From the NCBI RefSeq assembly GCF_000816845.1, contig NZ_CP006879.1, positions 310,001 to 374,000 on the forward strand: a stretch of 64,000 nucleotides of DNA, given 5' to 3'. Both the position numbers and the translations under genes were made by a program. The first letter of the stretch is position 1, and each line of letters opens with the position of its first letter. The DNA comes from Rhizobium gallicum bv. gallicum R602sp (GTDB lineage Bacteria; Pseudomonadota; Alphaproteobacteria; Rhizobiales; Rhizobiaceae). Below, one piece after another: positions 27,320-37,314 of this stretch. The notes below the pieces were generated by a model. It did not search any database, was not told the DNA's origin, and saw nothing but the letters and a program-made list of their open reading frames with translations.

Positions 27320-28510
27320 ATGACAAGCGCCTTCATTTCCTACTTATCGAGCGAGTTAGAACGACTGAAATCCTCCGGACTCTACAAATCCGAACGCATC
27401 GTTACATCGATGCAGTCTTCCGAGATCGAGGTGGCGGGCGGCAGCCGGGTGTTGAACCTCTGTGCCAACAACTATCTCGGTCTCGCCGACAACGAGTATT
27501 TGCGCGAAGCCGCCAAGACTGCGTTGGACCGCTACGGTTACGGCATGGCGTCGGTGCGTTTTATCTGCGGCACGCAGGAAAAGCACAAGCAGCTTGAGGC
27601 TCGGATCTCAGCCTTCCTCGGTCTGGAGGATACGGTTCTCTACTCGTCCTGCTACGACGCGAATGGCGGCCTGTTTGAAACATTGCTCGGTGAAGAGGAC
27701 GTGATCATTTCCGATGCGCTTAATCATGCATCGATCATCGACGGCGTGCGGCTTTCGAAGGCGAGGCGCTACCGTTATGCCAACAATGACATGGCGGCGT
27801 TGGAAGAGGAGCTCAAGAAGGCGGAAGGCAGCCGGTTCAAGCTGATCGCCACGGATGGCGTGTTCTCGATGGACGGGATTATCGCCAATCTCGGCGGCGT
27901 GTGCGATATCGCGGACAAATATGGTGCCATGGTCATGGTGGACGACAGCCACGCGGTGGGGTTCGTAGGCAAACACGGGCGCGGCTCGGCGGAACACTGC
28001 GGTGTCGAGGGGAGGGTGGACATCATCACCGGCACACTCGGCAAGGCATTGGGGGGAGCTTCTGGCGGCTATACGTCAGGTAAGTGCGAGCTCGTCGAGT
28101 GGCTGCGCCAACGCTCACGGCCATACCTGTTCTCGAACACCCTGATGCCGGCGATAGCAGGGGCTTCGCTTAAGGCTTTCGACATTATCGAAGGCGGCAA
28201 TACCTTGCGCGAAAAGCTCTACGCCAATGCTGAGCGCTTCCGTTCAAAGATGACAAAGGCCGGTTTCACTCTCGCTGGCGCCGACCATCCCATCATCCCC
28301 GTGATGCTCGGCGACGCTTCCATCGCGCAGCAAATGGCGTCGAGGATGCTGACGCGCGGCATCTACGTTATAGGTTTCTCCTTCCCAGTCGTACCCAAGG
28401 GCCAGGCGCGCATCCGCACGCAAATGTCTGCAGGGCATTCAAGCGAAGATATCGACAGGGCGGTAGAGGCGTTCACCGAAGTTGGTAAGGAACTTGGAGT
28501 CATTCGGTAA
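27320..28510 (+). CDS. kbl: Glycine C-acetyltransferase (2-amino-3-ketobutyrate CoA ligase)
   Basis: A 396-residue alpha-oxoamine synthase that cleaves 2-amino-3-oxobutyrate with CoA into glycine and acetyl-CoA, the second step of threonine breakdown. The PLP lysine is Lys242 in [37 protein letters not shown] and [16 protein letters not shown] are typical. The start at 27320 gives the family length. In most genomes tdh (threonine dehydrogenase) follows directly; here it does not, and the next gene is a broken glcG on the other strand. The glycine made could feed the riboswitch-controlled operon next door. Confidence 0.93.
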   Translation: MTSAFISYLSSELERLKSSGLYKSERIVTSMQSSEIEVAGGSRVLNLCANNYLGLADNEYLREAAKTALDRYGYGMASVRFICGTQEKHKQLEARISAFLGLEDTVLYSSCYDANGGLFETLLGEEDVIISDALNHASIIDGVRLSKARRYRYANNDMAALEEELKKAEGSRFKLIATDGVFSMDGIIANLGGVCDIADKYGAMVMVDDSHAVGFVGKHGRGSAEHCGVEGRVDIITGTLGKALGGASGGYTSGKCELVEWLRQRSRPYLFSNTLMPAIAGASLKAFDIIEGGNTLREKLYANAERFRSKMTKAGFTLAGADHPIIPVMLGDASIAQQMASRMLTRGIYVIGFSFPVVPKGQARIRTQMSAGHSSEDIDRAVEAFTEVGKELGVIR

Positions 28511-28647
28511 TCCGCCGAAGAGAAACAACCTGCGCGATGGTTTCCCGCCCTTTCTTGCAGATATTGGATTCGGGAGAGCTGCTTCGGCGCACGCGAGGTA
28601 TGATTTGCGCACAGTGCCCAGTTGTGAACCGTTCTCAAGCGTACCCC

Positions 28648-29077
28648 TCAGCTTGGCTGGACCACCAAGCCGACTGCCTCGACGGCCGCGATGGCCACTG
28701 CCTCGTCGTTGTCAGAAGTGTCTCCAGTAATGCCTACCGCGCCCAGCAACGCTCCATTTGCATCACGCACGAGTACGCCGCCTGGCACAGGCACTATTCT
28801 GCCGCCAGACACGGCGTTGAGGCCAGCAACAAAATGAGGGCGCTCGGCTGACGCCTTGTCAAGCCAGCGGGAACCGAATCCGACGGCGAGCGCGCCGTAG
28901 GCCTTTCCAAAGGCGATGTCGAATCGGAGCATCGAAGCGCCATCCTGCTTCTGAAAAGCTATGAGATGACCGTCCGCATCAAGAACCGCGACGCTCAAAG
29001 GTTTTAGCTCTTTCGCGCCAGCCCTGGAGAAGGTCTCTAATGATCTCGGCCGCGCGTTCCAGGTTCAATGTTGTCAT
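28648..29077 (-). pseudogene. glcG: GlcG/HbpS family protein, frameshifted
   Basis: The ATG at 29077 begins MTTLNLERAAEIIRDLLQGW, then the frame runs into a stop. One base off, it continues KPLSVAVLDADGHLIAFQKQ, DGASMLRFDIAFGKAYGALA and GGVLVRDANGALLGAVGITG to the normal C-terminus at 28648. The break is near 29010. GlcG-like proteins accompany glycolate/glyoxylate genes; their exact role is unclear. It follows the malate synthase gene by 12 bases, as the last gene of the riboswitch operon. A sequencing error would also explain a single-base shift, but the preceding gene is damaged too. Confidence 0.82.
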
Positions 29078-29089
29078 TTCTGCATTTCC

Positions 29090-30634
29090 TTAAGAGTTGG
29101 TGTTCCGACGTGCCTTAAGCTCCAGCCTGCGTGCATGCAGCACTGGTTCTGTATAACCGCTAGGCTGATTCCGGCCATTGAAGATCAGGTCCCGTGCGGC
29201 CTTGAAGGCGCTGGAGTTTTCAACGTCAGGCGTCATGGACATGTACAGCGGATCTCCAGCATTCTGACGGTCCACGACGGTCGCCATCCGTTTCAAAGTC
29301 TCCAATACCTGCTCGTGCGTGCAGACGTGGTGATGGATCCAGTTAGCGATATGTTGCGAGGAAATGCGGCAGGTCGCACGGTCCTCGATCAATCCAACAT
29401 TGTTGATGTCGGGGATCTTGGAGCCGCCGATACCCTGGTCGATCCAGCGCACCACGTAACCGAGGATGGACTGACAGTTGTTGTCGAGCTCCTTCTGACG
29501 GCCTTCAGTGTGCAATCCAGCTTGGCAGCGATCGGCACGGTAAGGATGTCGTCAAGCCCCGCACGCTCACGCTTCTTCAGCGTGCGCCGGACAGTGCGGA
29601 CGTCGACCTTGTGGTAATGCGTGGCGTGCAGTGTCGCGGCAATCGGTGAGGGCACCCACGCGGTGTTCGCTCCGGCCATCGGATGAGCGATCTTCTGCTC
29701 GAGCATGGCGGCCATTAGGTCCGGCATGGGCCACATGCCCTTCCCGATCTGCGCTCGGCCGTCAAGCCCGCAGGCGAACCCGATGTCGACGTTCCAATTT
29801 TCGTAGGCGCAGATCCACGGCGAGTCTTTCATGTCCGCTTTTCGGATCATCGGGCCGGCTTCCATCGAGGTGTGAATCTCGTCGCCGGTCCGGTCGAGGA
29901 AACCCGTGTTAATGAAGACGATGCGCTTCCTCGCCGCGCGGATGCATTCCTTGAGGTTCACCGTTGTGCGACGCTTCGTCCATGAGGCCCATCTTGATGG
30001 TATCGGGCGCCATGCCCAGTGCCTGCTCGACCCGGCTGAAAAGCTCCACCGCGAAGGCGACTTCCTCTGGCCCGTGCATCTTCGGCTTTACCGCATACAT
30101 GGATCCGGCGGGCGAGTTGGCGTGGCACCCGCCCCTCCCGCCGATGTCGTGCCGCGCAATCGCTGCCGTCACCATCGCGTCCATAATACCTTCCGGTATT
30201 TCGTCTATAAGCGCAAGCTCGCAACTGATGTCGAATACACCAGCGCGGACGGCAATCGGTTCATGCTGTGTGCCCGCTCTCTGCTCCTGGTGCGCAACGT
30301 CGGCCACCTGATGACCAATCCTGCGGTGCTCGACCGGGATGGAAGCGATATCGCCGATCTCAGTGAGAAAAGCCTTGTACTTGGCAAGGTCTTTCGGCGC
30401 GCCATTGCGGCGGTACCAATGGTCGATCTTCTCTTGAATATCTTCACGGACCCTCAGGAGTTCGCGGTTGCGGGGGCTGAGAGCGTGCACGATCGACGAA
30501 AACGACGTCCAGAAGGCGGAGTTGCCAATCCCCGTGCCGGGCAACGCCTCGTCCCGCATGAAGTCGTGGAGCTCCCGAACGACCTGCAATCCCGCGATCT
30601 CGATACGCTCCGCCGAGTGAACAGAGATTTCCAT
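29090..30634 (-). pseudogene. glcB: Malate synthase G, rearranged and frameshifted
   Basis: The start is intact, with GGAGGAACT before ATG at 30634, and the N-terminus is normal ([20 protein letters not shown], to [12 protein letters not shown]). About 270 residues are then missing. Next comes a roughly 150-bp inverted segment, then [40 protein letters not shown] and [12 protein letters not shown] 2-base loss near 29976 shifts the frame; the other frame reads [21 protein letters not shown] second shift near 29510 leads to [20 protein letters not shown] and the normal end. It would have condensed glyoxylate with acetyl-CoA into malate. Confidence 0.92.
30200..30352 (+). other. Inverted internal segment of glcB
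   Basis: On the plus strand, opposite to the surrounding gene, this stretch reads [20 protein letters not shown], then [20 protein letters not shown] and RDGSDI. This is the malate synthase segment that should come just before PEGIMDAM. Flipping it restores RDGSDI followed by PEGIMDAM on the minus strand. The breakpoints are near GATATC at about 30348 and near 30200. Confidence 0.85.
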
Positions 30635-30647
30635 AGTTCCTCCTGCA

Positions 30648-31901
30648 CTATGCGGTCAGCCGCATGTCGACGGGAAATTCTTTGGTTACAGCCTCAGCGA
30701 TCATGGCAGCTGTCGCCGCCGACAGCGTCCATCCGAGATGTCCGTGGCCGGTGTTGTAGAACACCCCATTCAGCCGTCCTTTTCCGACCCGGGGCATCAT
30801 ATTGGGCGTCATGGGCCGGAGGCCTGCCCAAGGCACGACCTTGTTTGTTGTAATTCCCGGAAAGAGCGTGCGCGTCCAGTCAACGAGCGGCCGGACGCGG
30901 TCTTCCCTGATGTCGCGGTTGAGCCCGTTGAACTCGGCGGTTCCCGCCACACGAAACCGTGACATTCCTAGCCTACTGGTGACGATCTTGGCGCGGTCAT
31001 CGAGAATACTCACCCACGGCGCAGAGTTCTGCGACAGCTCGTCCTCCAGATGAGCGGTTATCGAGTATCCCTTGACGGGATAGATGTTAAGCCGATCTCC
31101 AAGCATCGAGGCAAAATTCCGGCTGCTCGTGCCCGCGCAAACGACAATGCCGTCCGCCTCGATGATCTCCGAAGGAGCGCTCCCTGAAGCCATCCCTGCG
31201 GCGTAAGCAACGTGGAACCGATCACGCCTTTCCACCCGGGTTACGCTCGCATCGTACAGGAAAGTCGCCCCTTTTCGCTCACAGATCCGGGCCAGCCCTG
31301 TCGTGTACTTGTGGATGTCCCCGGTAGAATCGGACGGGGTGTAGAAGCCCCCATAAAAGGCGCCGGTGAGGGCAGGTTCAATCGACTGGATTTCCTCCGT
31401 GGTCACTGGCCTTCTGTCCAGACCGCCCTCTACCAACATCTCGTTGACCTTGGCGGCATGATCATAGCCTGACTTGTCGTAATATACATGAAGGATCCCG
31501 CGACGTACGTGATCGAAATCTATTCCCTCGCGCTCTGCGATCTCGAACATGTGCTTCCGCGCGGCGATGGCAAGCCGCGTTGTGGAAACGGTGTTTTCGC
31601 GATAACGCGAGATGTTCGAAACGAATTCCGCCAGCCAGCTGTACTTGTGCCATGTCGGGGTAGGATTCATTAGGAGGGGAGCGTCGCGATGTGTCATCCA
31701 CTTGATGCCCTTGAATATGGTCGACCAGTGGTTCCAGACTTCCGCGTTGCTCGCAGAGAGTTGTCCACCGTTCGCAAAAGACGTCTCCATTGCGGCATAT
31801 CGCTGCTTCTCCACGACAGTAACGTCGTGGCCCGCTTGAAGAAGGGCGTAGGCTGTCGATACGCCGGTGATGCCGGCGCCAATCACAATAATCTTGGGCA
31901 T
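30648..31901 (-). CDS. dadA: D-amino-acid dehydrogenase / glycine oxidase-like FAD oxidoreductase
   Basis: A 417-residue flavoprotein of the DAO family. The start at 31901 has GGAGG 8 bases upstream and gives an N-terminal FAD-binding motif [13 protein letters not shown] (GAGITG at 8-13) with no leader. Further FAD contacts lie at [17 protein letters not shown] and the C-terminal [30 protein letters not shown] segments. It oxidises D-amino acids, or glycine in related enzymes, to the ketoacid and ammonia. As first gene after a glycine riboswitch and before malate synthase, glycine to glyoxylate is the likely reaction here (inference); the family assignment alone says D-amino acids. Confidence 0.88.
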   Translation of the reverse strand: MPKIIVIGAGITGVSTAYALLQAGHDVTVVEKQRYAAMETSFANGGQLSASNAEVWNHWSTIFKGIKWMTHRDAPLLMNPTPTWHKYSWLAEFVSNISRYRENTVSTTRLAIAARKHMFEIAEREGIDFDHVRRGILHVYYDKSGYDHAAKVNEMLVEGGLDRRPVTTEEIQSIEPALTGAFYGGFYTPSDSTGDIHKYTTGLARICERKGATFLYDASVTRVERRDRFHVAYAAGMASGSAPSEIIEADGIVVCAGTSSRNFASMLGDRLNIYPVKGYSITAHLEDELSQNSAPWVSILDDRAKIVTSRLGMSRFRVAGTAEFNGLNRDIREDRVRPLVDWTRTLFPGITTNKVVPWAGLRPMTPNMMPRVGKGRLNGVFYNTGHGHLGWTLSAATAAMIAEAVTKEFPVDMRLTA

Positions 31902-31960
31902 TTTCAGGCCTCCAAAAGACAAAGGGTGCAGGGAGTAAAGCCTGCGGCTGATCCCCAAAT

Positions 31961-32126
31961 CTGTCAGTTTACCTGAGAGCTTGGCCGACGTCGCAAGGTC
32001 GGCGTTCCCCTTCGGTGGATGCTCTGGGCATCTCTCTCCAGATCGTTCGACAGGACGGTCTTCTTTGCCTGAGAGTTTCCTTGGGGGGTTGCTCCGTCGG
32101 CGTCGGCTGGCGCCGATCTCTCCCGT
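31961..32126 (-). promoter_or_regulatory. Tandem glycine riboswitch
   Basis: Read on the minus strand, the leader shows two glycine aptamers. The first opens with GGGAGAGATCGGCGCC at about 32124, contains GCCGACGGAGCAACCCCCCA and closes with AAACTCTCAGGCAAA. The second opens with GGAGAGAGATGCC, contains CACCGAAGGGGAACGCCGAC and closes with AAGCTCTCAGGTAAA near 31966. These are the conserved P1 and core sequences of the glycine riboswitch, which in most bacteria turns genes on when glycine is high. It ends about 60 bases before the dadA-like start and should control dadA, glcB and glcG. Confidence 0.93.
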
Positions 32127-32404
32127 CTAGTCTTTTGAACATCCCATTTTTACTAGAGAGTTTTGCATCGTCACCGACAATCTCTTTTCGGAATTGAAAC
32201 GTGGGGATCAAAACCACGTGCTTTTGAAATACCGTCCATTTGGACAGATAATTCGGATCCACCGATCGAGATAGACGTGCCTACTCTATGCAGCACGGCG
32301 AAACGACCTTTGATGGTGGCCTCGTTCGCTGAGAGACGGATCCGCTTGAATTTAAATGGATGCACGCCGGCATTGGGGGCGAGCTCTGGTATTTAAACGA
32401 GCAC

Positions 32405-32520
32405 TACCCCTGCGGATGCTCCAAGATCTGTCGCGCCGCTTGCTGTGACTGCTTAAACAATGTCCTTGGTCGTCGCCCAATGGTTGAGCATGCAAGGACC
32501 CCTTTCTTTTAGTGTTTGTC
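32405..32520 (-). pseudogene. RpiR regulator, N-terminal relic
   Basis: On the minus strand KRKGSLHAQ and, after a frame change, QSQQAARQILEHPQG match the start of the RpiR protein at 8847-9731 (MLQKGPLHTRIIERFDDMSE, QLQRAARHILEHPQE). Only about 35 codons remain. Together with the similar box at 32597 it shows that a divergent RpiR-gene arrangement once existed here too. Confidence 0.65.
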
Positions 32521-32671
32521 TCATTAAGCTTTAACGTCGAATAGTCGCTCATTCGGGCACGACGAATGAGAACAAACGCATCAAAAGATTTTTTTTAAAA
32601 CAGTTGTTGCACATCGGTCTGAAACCTGCAAAATAAATCGTAAGCCGCAAAAGGGAACCCATGGGGAGCTT
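32521..32671 (+). promoter_or_regulatory. Leader of the sco operon with operator-like box
   Basis: The gap before scoA carries AAAACAGTTGTTGCA at 32597-32611 and GAAACCTGCAAA at 32621-32632. The same two elements, in the same order and spacing, occur before the aminotransferase gene (9869-9904). The promoter of the sco operon should lie here. The regulator relic at 32405 points the other way, as the intact RpiR gene does at 9 kb. Confidence 0.4.
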
Positions 32672-33370
32672 ATGAACATAATCTTTGACAACCCGCATTC
32701 AGCACTTGAAGGGCTTCTATTCGACGGGATGTTTATCGCGGCAGGTGGTTTTGGCCTTTGCGGCATTCCGGAGCTGTTGATCGACGCGATCCGTGAGGCT
32801 GGCACCAAGGACTTGACGATCGCCTCGAACAATTGCGGTGTCGACGACTTCGGTCTCGGCGTGCTGCTGAAGACCAAGCAGATCAGGAAGATGATCTCGT
32901 CTTATGTCGGCGAGAACGCCGAGTTCATGCGGCAGTACCTGAGCGGCGAACTGGAACTGGAGTTCAACCCGCAGGGGACGCTGGCCGAGCGTATGCGTGC
33001 CGGCGGCGCCGGCATTGCCGGGTTCTATACGAAGACAGGCGTCGGCACTGTGGTTGCCGAGGGCAAGGAACAGAAGACCTTCAACGGCGAGACCTATGTT
33101 CTCGAGACCGGGATTGTCGCGGACCTGTCGATCGTCAAGGCCTGGAAGGCGGATACATCCGGCAACCTCGTCTTCCGCAAGACGGCCCGCAACTTCAATC
33201 CGCCGGCCGCCACCTGCGGCAGGATTTGCGTCGCCGAAGTCGAGGAAATCGTGCCAGTCGGCAGCCTCGATCCCGACCATATCCACGTGCCGGGGATCTA
33301 TGTGCATCGCCTGCTCCAGGGCCAGCACGAGAAACGCATCGAACAGCGCACCACGCGCGCGGCGGCTTGA
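32672..33370 (+). CDS. scoA: 3-oxoacid CoA-transferase subunit A
   Basis: A 232-residue alpha subunit of succinyl-CoA:3-ketoacid CoA-transferase, which passes CoA from succinyl-CoA to acetoacetate. [18 protein letters not shown] is the typical N-terminal signature of subunit A, followed by [15 protein letters not shown] and a [19 protein letters not shown] segment. Length is normal. Subunit B follows 17 bases later, then a thiolase gene, so acetoacetate is activated and split to acetyl-CoA. Confidence 0.93.
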   Translation: MNIIFDNPHSALEGLLFDGMFIAAGGFGLCGIPELLIDAIREAGTKDLTIASNNCGVDDFGLGVLLKTKQIRKMISSYVGENAEFMRQYLSGELELEFNPQGTLAERMRAGGAGIAGFYTKTGVGTVVAEGKEQKTFNGETYVLETGIVADLSIVKAWKADTSGNLVFRKTARNFNPPAATCGRICVAEVEEIVPVGSLDPDHIHVPGIYVHRLLQGQHEKRIEQRTTRAAA

Positions 33371-33387
33371 AGGAAGGGGAGAGAGAC

Positions 33388-34017
33388 ATGGCCTGGGACA
33401 GGAACCAGATGGCGGCGCGGGCTGCCCGTGAACTCGAAGACGGCACTTACGTCAATCTCGGCATCGGCATTCCGACGCTGGTCGCCAATTATATTCCCGA
33501 AGGCGTCCATGTGACGCTGCAGTCGGAGAACGGCCTGCTCGGCATCGGTCCCTTTCCGACGGACGACCAGATCGATGCCGACCTGATCAATGCCGGCAAG
33601 CAGACGGTGACGGCGCTGGCGCATTCGGCCTTCTTCGACTCGGCGCAGAGCTTTGCAATGATCCGCGGCGGCAAGATCGCCATGGCAATCCTTGGCGCCA
33701 TGGAAGTGTCCGAGAACGGCGACCTCGCCAACTGGATGATCCCCGGCAAACTCGTCAAGGGCATGGGCGGCGCCATGGATCTCGTTGCCGGCGTCAAGCG
33801 GGTGGTCGTCGTCATGGACCACACCAACAAGGCCGGCGAATCCAAGGTGCTGAAGGCATGCACCCTGCCGCTGACCGGACAGAGCGTCGTCGATCGGATC
33901 ATCACCAATCTGGGTGTGCTCGACGTCGTCGATGGCGGACTGAAGCTGGTCGAGCTTGCTGAGGGCGTGACCGACAGCGAGATCCGCAGCGCCACCGAGG
34001 CGACCATCGTCAACTAG
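33388..34017 (+). CDS. scoB: 3-oxoacid CoA-transferase subunit B
   Basis: A 209-residue beta subunit. The start at 33388 follows GGAAGGGGAGAGAGAC. The catalytic Glu that forms the glutamyl-CoA intermediate is Glu47 in [31 protein letters not shown] and GGVDLVAG-like [20 protein letters not shown] are typical. It pairs with subunit A to convert acetoacetate to acetoacetyl-CoA at the cost of succinyl-CoA. The frame is open further upstream but that part is shadow of scoA. Confidence 0.93.
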   Translation: MAWDRNQMAARAARELEDGTYVNLGIGIPTLVANYIPEGVHVTLQSENGLLGIGPFPTDDQIDADLINAGKQTVTALAHSAFFDSAQSFAMIRGGKIAMAILGAMEVSENGDLANWMIPGKLVKGMGGAMDLVAGVKRVVVVMDHTNKAGESKVLKACTLPLTGQSVVDRIITNLGVLDVVDGGLKLVELAEGVTDSEIRSATEATIVN

Positions 34018-34088
34018 GCCTGCGGCTTATTGCCGAGACGCTGGAGCCGGCCTCTGCCGGCTTCGCACGGATCATAGAGGAGACCACC

Positions 34089-35270
34089 ATGAGCACCCCA
34101 TCGATCGTCATCGCCCGCGCCGCCCGCACCGCGGTCGGGTCCTTCAACGGCGCGTTCAGCAACACGCCGGCACATGAGCTCGGCGCCGCTGTCATCAAGG
34201 GCGTGCTCGAGCGCGCCGGCGTCGAGGCGGGTGAGGTCGATGAGGTGATCCTCGGCCAGGTGCTGCAGGCCGGCGAGGGCCAGAACCCGGCGCGCCAGGC
34301 GGCGATCAAGGCCGGCCTCCCGCAGGAAGCGACCGCCTGGGGCATGAACCAGCTTTGCGGCTCGGGTCTTCGCGCCGTGGCGCTCGGCATGCAGCAGATC
34401 GCATCCGGCGATGCAGACATCATTATTGCCGGCGGCATGGAGTCGATGTCGATGGCGCCGCATTGCGCACACCTGCGTGGCGGCGTGAAGATGGGCGACT
34501 TCAAGATGATCGACACGATGATCAAGGACGGCCTGACCGACGCCTTCTACGGCTACCACATGGGCATTACCGCCGAGAACGTCGCGCGCCAGTGGCAGCT
34601 CAGCCGCGAGGAGCAGGACACCTTCGCACTCGCCTCGCAGAACAAGGCGGAAGCGGCACAGAAGGCGGGACGCTTCGCCGATGAGATCGTTCCGTTCATC
34701 GTCAAGACCCGCAAGGGTGACGTCAGCGTCGACCAGGATGAATATATCCGCCATGGCGCCACGCTCGACCAGATGACCAAGCTGCGTCCGGCCTTCGACA
34801 AGCAAGGAACCGTGACCGCCGGCAACGCATCCGGCCTCAATGATGGTGCCGCCGCCACCCTGTTGATGACCGAGGCGCAGGCTTCCAAGCGTGGCATCCA
34901 GCCGCTCGCCCGCATCATCTCCTGGGCAACCGCCGGCGTCGATCCGCAGGTCATGGGCACCGGCCCGATCCCGGCTTCGCGCAAGGCGCTGGCGAAAGCC
35001 GGCTGGGCGATCGGCGATGTCGAACTGGTCGAAGCCAACGAGGCCTTCGCCGCTCAGGCTTGCGCTGTCAACAAGGACCTCGGCTGGAATCCCGATATCG
35101 TCAACGTCAACGGTGGCGCCATTGCCATCGGTCACCCGATCGGCGCATCCGGCGCCCGCGTGCTCAACACGCTGCTCTTCGAACTGAAACGCCGCGGCGC
35201 CAAAAAGGGATTGGCGACGCTCTGCATCGGCGGCGGCATGGGTGTCGCCATGTGCGTGGAAGCGATGTGA
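34089..35270 (+). CDS. Acetyl-CoA acetyltransferase (thiolase II)
   Basis: A 393-residue biosynthetic-type thiolase (PhbA/AtoB). The nucleophilic Cys90 lies in [12 protein letters not shown], His349 in [13 protein letters not shown], and the acid/base Cys379 in [10 protein letters not shown]. Length and motifs are normal. With scoAB it splits acetoacetyl-CoA to two acetyl-CoA, or runs in reverse to supply poly-hydroxybutyrate synthesis. AGAGGAGACC stands before the ATG. The flow of acetyl-CoA fits the citrate synthase and isocitrate lyase genes 3-6 kb downstream. Confidence 0.94.
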   Translation: MSTPSIVIARAARTAVGSFNGAFSNTPAHELGAAVIKGVLERAGVEAGEVDEVILGQVLQAGEGQNPARQAAIKAGLPQEATAWGMNQLCGSGLRAVALGMQQIASGDADIIIAGGMESMSMAPHCAHLRGGVKMGDFKMIDTMIKDGLTDAFYGYHMGITAENVARQWQLSREEQDTFALASQNKAEAAQKAGRFADEIVPFIVKTRKGDVSVDQDEYIRHGATLDQMTKLRPAFDKQGTVTAGNASGLNDGAAATLLMTEAQASKRGIQPLARIISWATAGVDPQVMGTGPIPASRKALAKAGWAIGDVELVEANEAFAAQACAVNKDLGWNPDIVNVNGGAIAIGHPIGASGARVLNTLLFELKRRGAKKGLATLCIGGGMGVAMCVEAM

Positions 35271-35285
35271 CGGGAGGGCAGTGTC

Positions 35286-35783
35286 ATGGCCTCCGCCGAG
35301 TACCGTCTCTGTGACGTATCGCTCGACCGATCGTTCGGTGGCCGGGAGGCGAGAATTGAGCGGGAGCAAGCGCTCGCGGTCATCGACCTCTTGGAATCCA
35401 ATACATTCATTCCAGTCGGTCACGACGGCGGACCTTATCGCCTCAGGATCGAAGCGGTTGACGGGCGCCTGGCACTGCATGTCGCTGATGATCATGGCGA
35501 CCATGTTGTCAGTCATTACCTGTCGCTCACGCCCTTCCGCCGATTGCTCAAGGATTACACCCGCATTTGCGAGAATTATTACGACGCCGTCCGGCACCCT
35601 GGACCTGAGCGGCTTGAGGCAATCGATATGGGCCGGCGTGGCGTCCATAACGAGGCTGCCGAACTGCTGAGAGCCCGGTTGTCAGCGAAAGTGAATATCG
35701 ACAACGACACCGCCCGCCGTCTGTTCACGCTGATCTATGCCCTGCTTGTGCGCAACGCCGATCATCGCGTTCTACTGAGCTGA
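35286..35783 (+). CDS. UPF0262 family protein
   Basis: A 165-residue protein of family UPF0262, confined mostly to alphaproteobacteria. Recognised by [12 protein letters not shown] near the start, [35 protein letters not shown] and [34 protein letters not shown]. No function is known to me. The chromosomal member usually sits elsewhere (near hisD in many rhizobia), so this plasmid-type copy between thiolase and glutamate dehydrogenase is a different context. It lies 15 bases after the thiolase stop and 44 before the dehydrogenase start. Confidence 0.88.
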   Translation: MASAEYRLCDVSLDRSFGGREARIEREQALAVIDLLESNTFIPVGHDGGPYRLRIEAVDGRLALHVADDHGDHVVSHYLSLTPFRRLLKDYTRICENYYDAVRHPGPERLEAIDMGRRGVHNEAAELLRARLSAKVNIDNDTARRLFTLIYALLVRNADHRVLLS

Positions 35784-35827
35784 GTCAGTTGCGGCGCACG
35801 GGCTGCCCGACCAAGGAGGAATCCCAA

Positions 35828-37273
35828 GTGAATGTTATACCGCAACACCACGTACAACTCGGCGAAACGAGCTCCGCCGGCTTTCTGGATAGCGTTGACC
35901 AGAACTTCCGCCATGCGATGACGTTCCTCGACCTGCCGGAGGGACTGTCGGAACGGATCATGCAGTGTAACTCGACTTACACTGTTCGCTTCGGCGTTCG
36001 CCTGCGCGGCCGCATGTACAGCTTCATCGGCTGGCGATCGGTCCATAGCGAGCACTGCGAGCCGGTGAAGGGCGGCATTCGCTATGCCTCGAATGCCGAT
36101 GCGGAAGAGGTCGAAGCGCTGGCGGCGCTGATGACGCTCAAATGCTCGCTGGTCGACGTTCCGTTCGGCGGCTCGAAAGGCGCGCTCAAGATCGACCCGC
36201 GCGAATGGACGCCGCAGGAGCTCGAGCGCATCACCCGCCGCTTCACCCAGGAGCTCAACAAACGTGGCCTGATCGGCCCCGGCGTCAACGTCCCGGCTCC
36301 CGACATTGGCACGGGCGAGCGGGAAATGGCATGGATGATGGACGAGTTCCGGCGCGCCAATCCGACCGATGTGATCAATGCGCGCGCCTGCGTCACCGGA
36401 AAGCCGCTGTCGAAGGGCGGCATTGCCGGCCGGACCGAAGCAACCGGCAGGGGCGTCCAGTTCGCCATCCAGAGCTATCTTCGCGATCTCCGAACATCGG
36501 GCTTGGGTGGCAAGCGTGATCTGAAGAGTGCCGCCGTGATCGTTCAGGGGTTCGGCAATGTCGGTTACCATGCGGCAAAGTTCCTCTCTGAAGAAGACGG
36601 CGCCCGGGTGACCATCGTTGCTGAACGCGACGGCTATGTCGCCAATGCCGATGGTCTGGCGATCGAGGCACTGAAGCAGCATCAGATCAAAACGGGCAGC
36701 ATCCTCGGCTTTGAGGGCGCCGCCTCGTTTCCCGGGGATATGACCGGCATCGAGCAGCCATGCGACGTCCTCATCCCAGCGGCGATGGAAAATGCTGTCC
36801 ATGCGGGAAATGCGGACCGCATCAAGGCAAACCTCGTCGTCGAAGCTGCCAACGGCCCGGTGACCTTCGAGGCAGACAAGGTTCTCCGCACCCGTGGGGT
36901 CGCCATCCTTCCCGATCTTTACGTCAATGCCGGCGGCGTGGTCGTCAGTTACTTCGAGTGGGTGAAGAACCTGACGCATATTCCCTTCGGCCTGATGGAG
37001 CGGCGTCGCCGCGAGCGGCGCAACCAAACGATTGCCTCAGCGCTCGAACGCATGACCGGCAAGGAGTTCCCCGCCGATATCCGTGACGAGTTCCTCGAAG
37101 GCGGCGCAGAAATCGATCTGGTTCGTTCCGGACTGGAAGACGTCATGCGCAGCACCTGGGGACGCATCGCCGACCTGATGGAACAGCAACCGGAACTCGG
37201 CGATTACCGAACCGCCGCTTATGTCGCGTCGATCCGACAGATCGCCGATGCCTATGAAGCGATAGGGATCTGA
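35828..37273 (+). CDS. Glu/Leu/Phe/Val dehydrogenase (glutamate dehydrogenase)
   Basis: A 481-residue amino acid dehydrogenase that interconverts glutamate with 2-oxoglutarate and ammonia using NAD(P). The GTG start at 35828 is chosen for the AAGGAGGA site 8-10 bases upstream. Substrate Lys81 (KGGIRY) and catalytic Lys117 (PFGGSKGALKIDP) are present, and the Rossmann domain begins AAVIVQGFGNVGYHAAKFL near residue 240. Length is longer than the usual 420-450, like other proteobacterial members. Probably the last gene of the sco operon. It could recycle amino groups released by the many transaminases in the window. Confidence 0.9.
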   Translation: MNVIPQHHVQLGETSSAGFLDSVDQNFRHAMTFLDLPEGLSERIMQCNSTYTVRFGVRLRGRMYSFIGWRSVHSEHCEPVKGGIRYASNADAEEVEALAALMTLKCSLVDVPFGGSKGALKIDPREWTPQELERITRRFTQELNKRGLIGPGVNVPAPDIGTGEREMAWMMDEFRRANPTDVINARACVTGKPLSKGGIAGRTEATGRGVQFAIQSYLRDLRTSGLGGKRDLKSAAVIVQGFGNVGYHAAKFLSEEDGARVTIVAERDGYVANADGLAIEALKQHQIKTGSILGFEGAASFPGDMTGIEQPCDVLIPAAMENAVHAGNADRIKANLVVEAANGPVTFEADKVLRTRGVAILPDLYVNAGGVVVSYFEWVKNLTHIPFGLMERRRRERRNQTIASALERMTGKEFPADIRDEFLEGGAEIDLVRSGLEDVMRSTWGRIADLMEQQPELGDYRTAAYVASIRQIADAYEAIGI

Positions 37274-37314
37274 TCCGCTACACGCCCAATCACCACGATC
37301 GATAGCTCAGGCAT

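Noticed and set aside
27245..27320. Upstream extension of kbl with 25 more codons
   Set aside because: The family length and conserved N-terminus fit the ATG at 27320; the extension shows no conservation.
34014..35648. 544-codon open frame on the minus strand opposite the thiolase and UPF0262 genes
   Set aside because: It is the antisense shadow of two clear genes with family motifs; long antisense frames are common in high-GC coding DNA, and it has no family features.
35762..37027. 421-codon minus-strand frame opposite glutamate dehydrogenase
   Set aside because: Antisense of an intact dehydrogenase with catalytic lysines on the plus strand.
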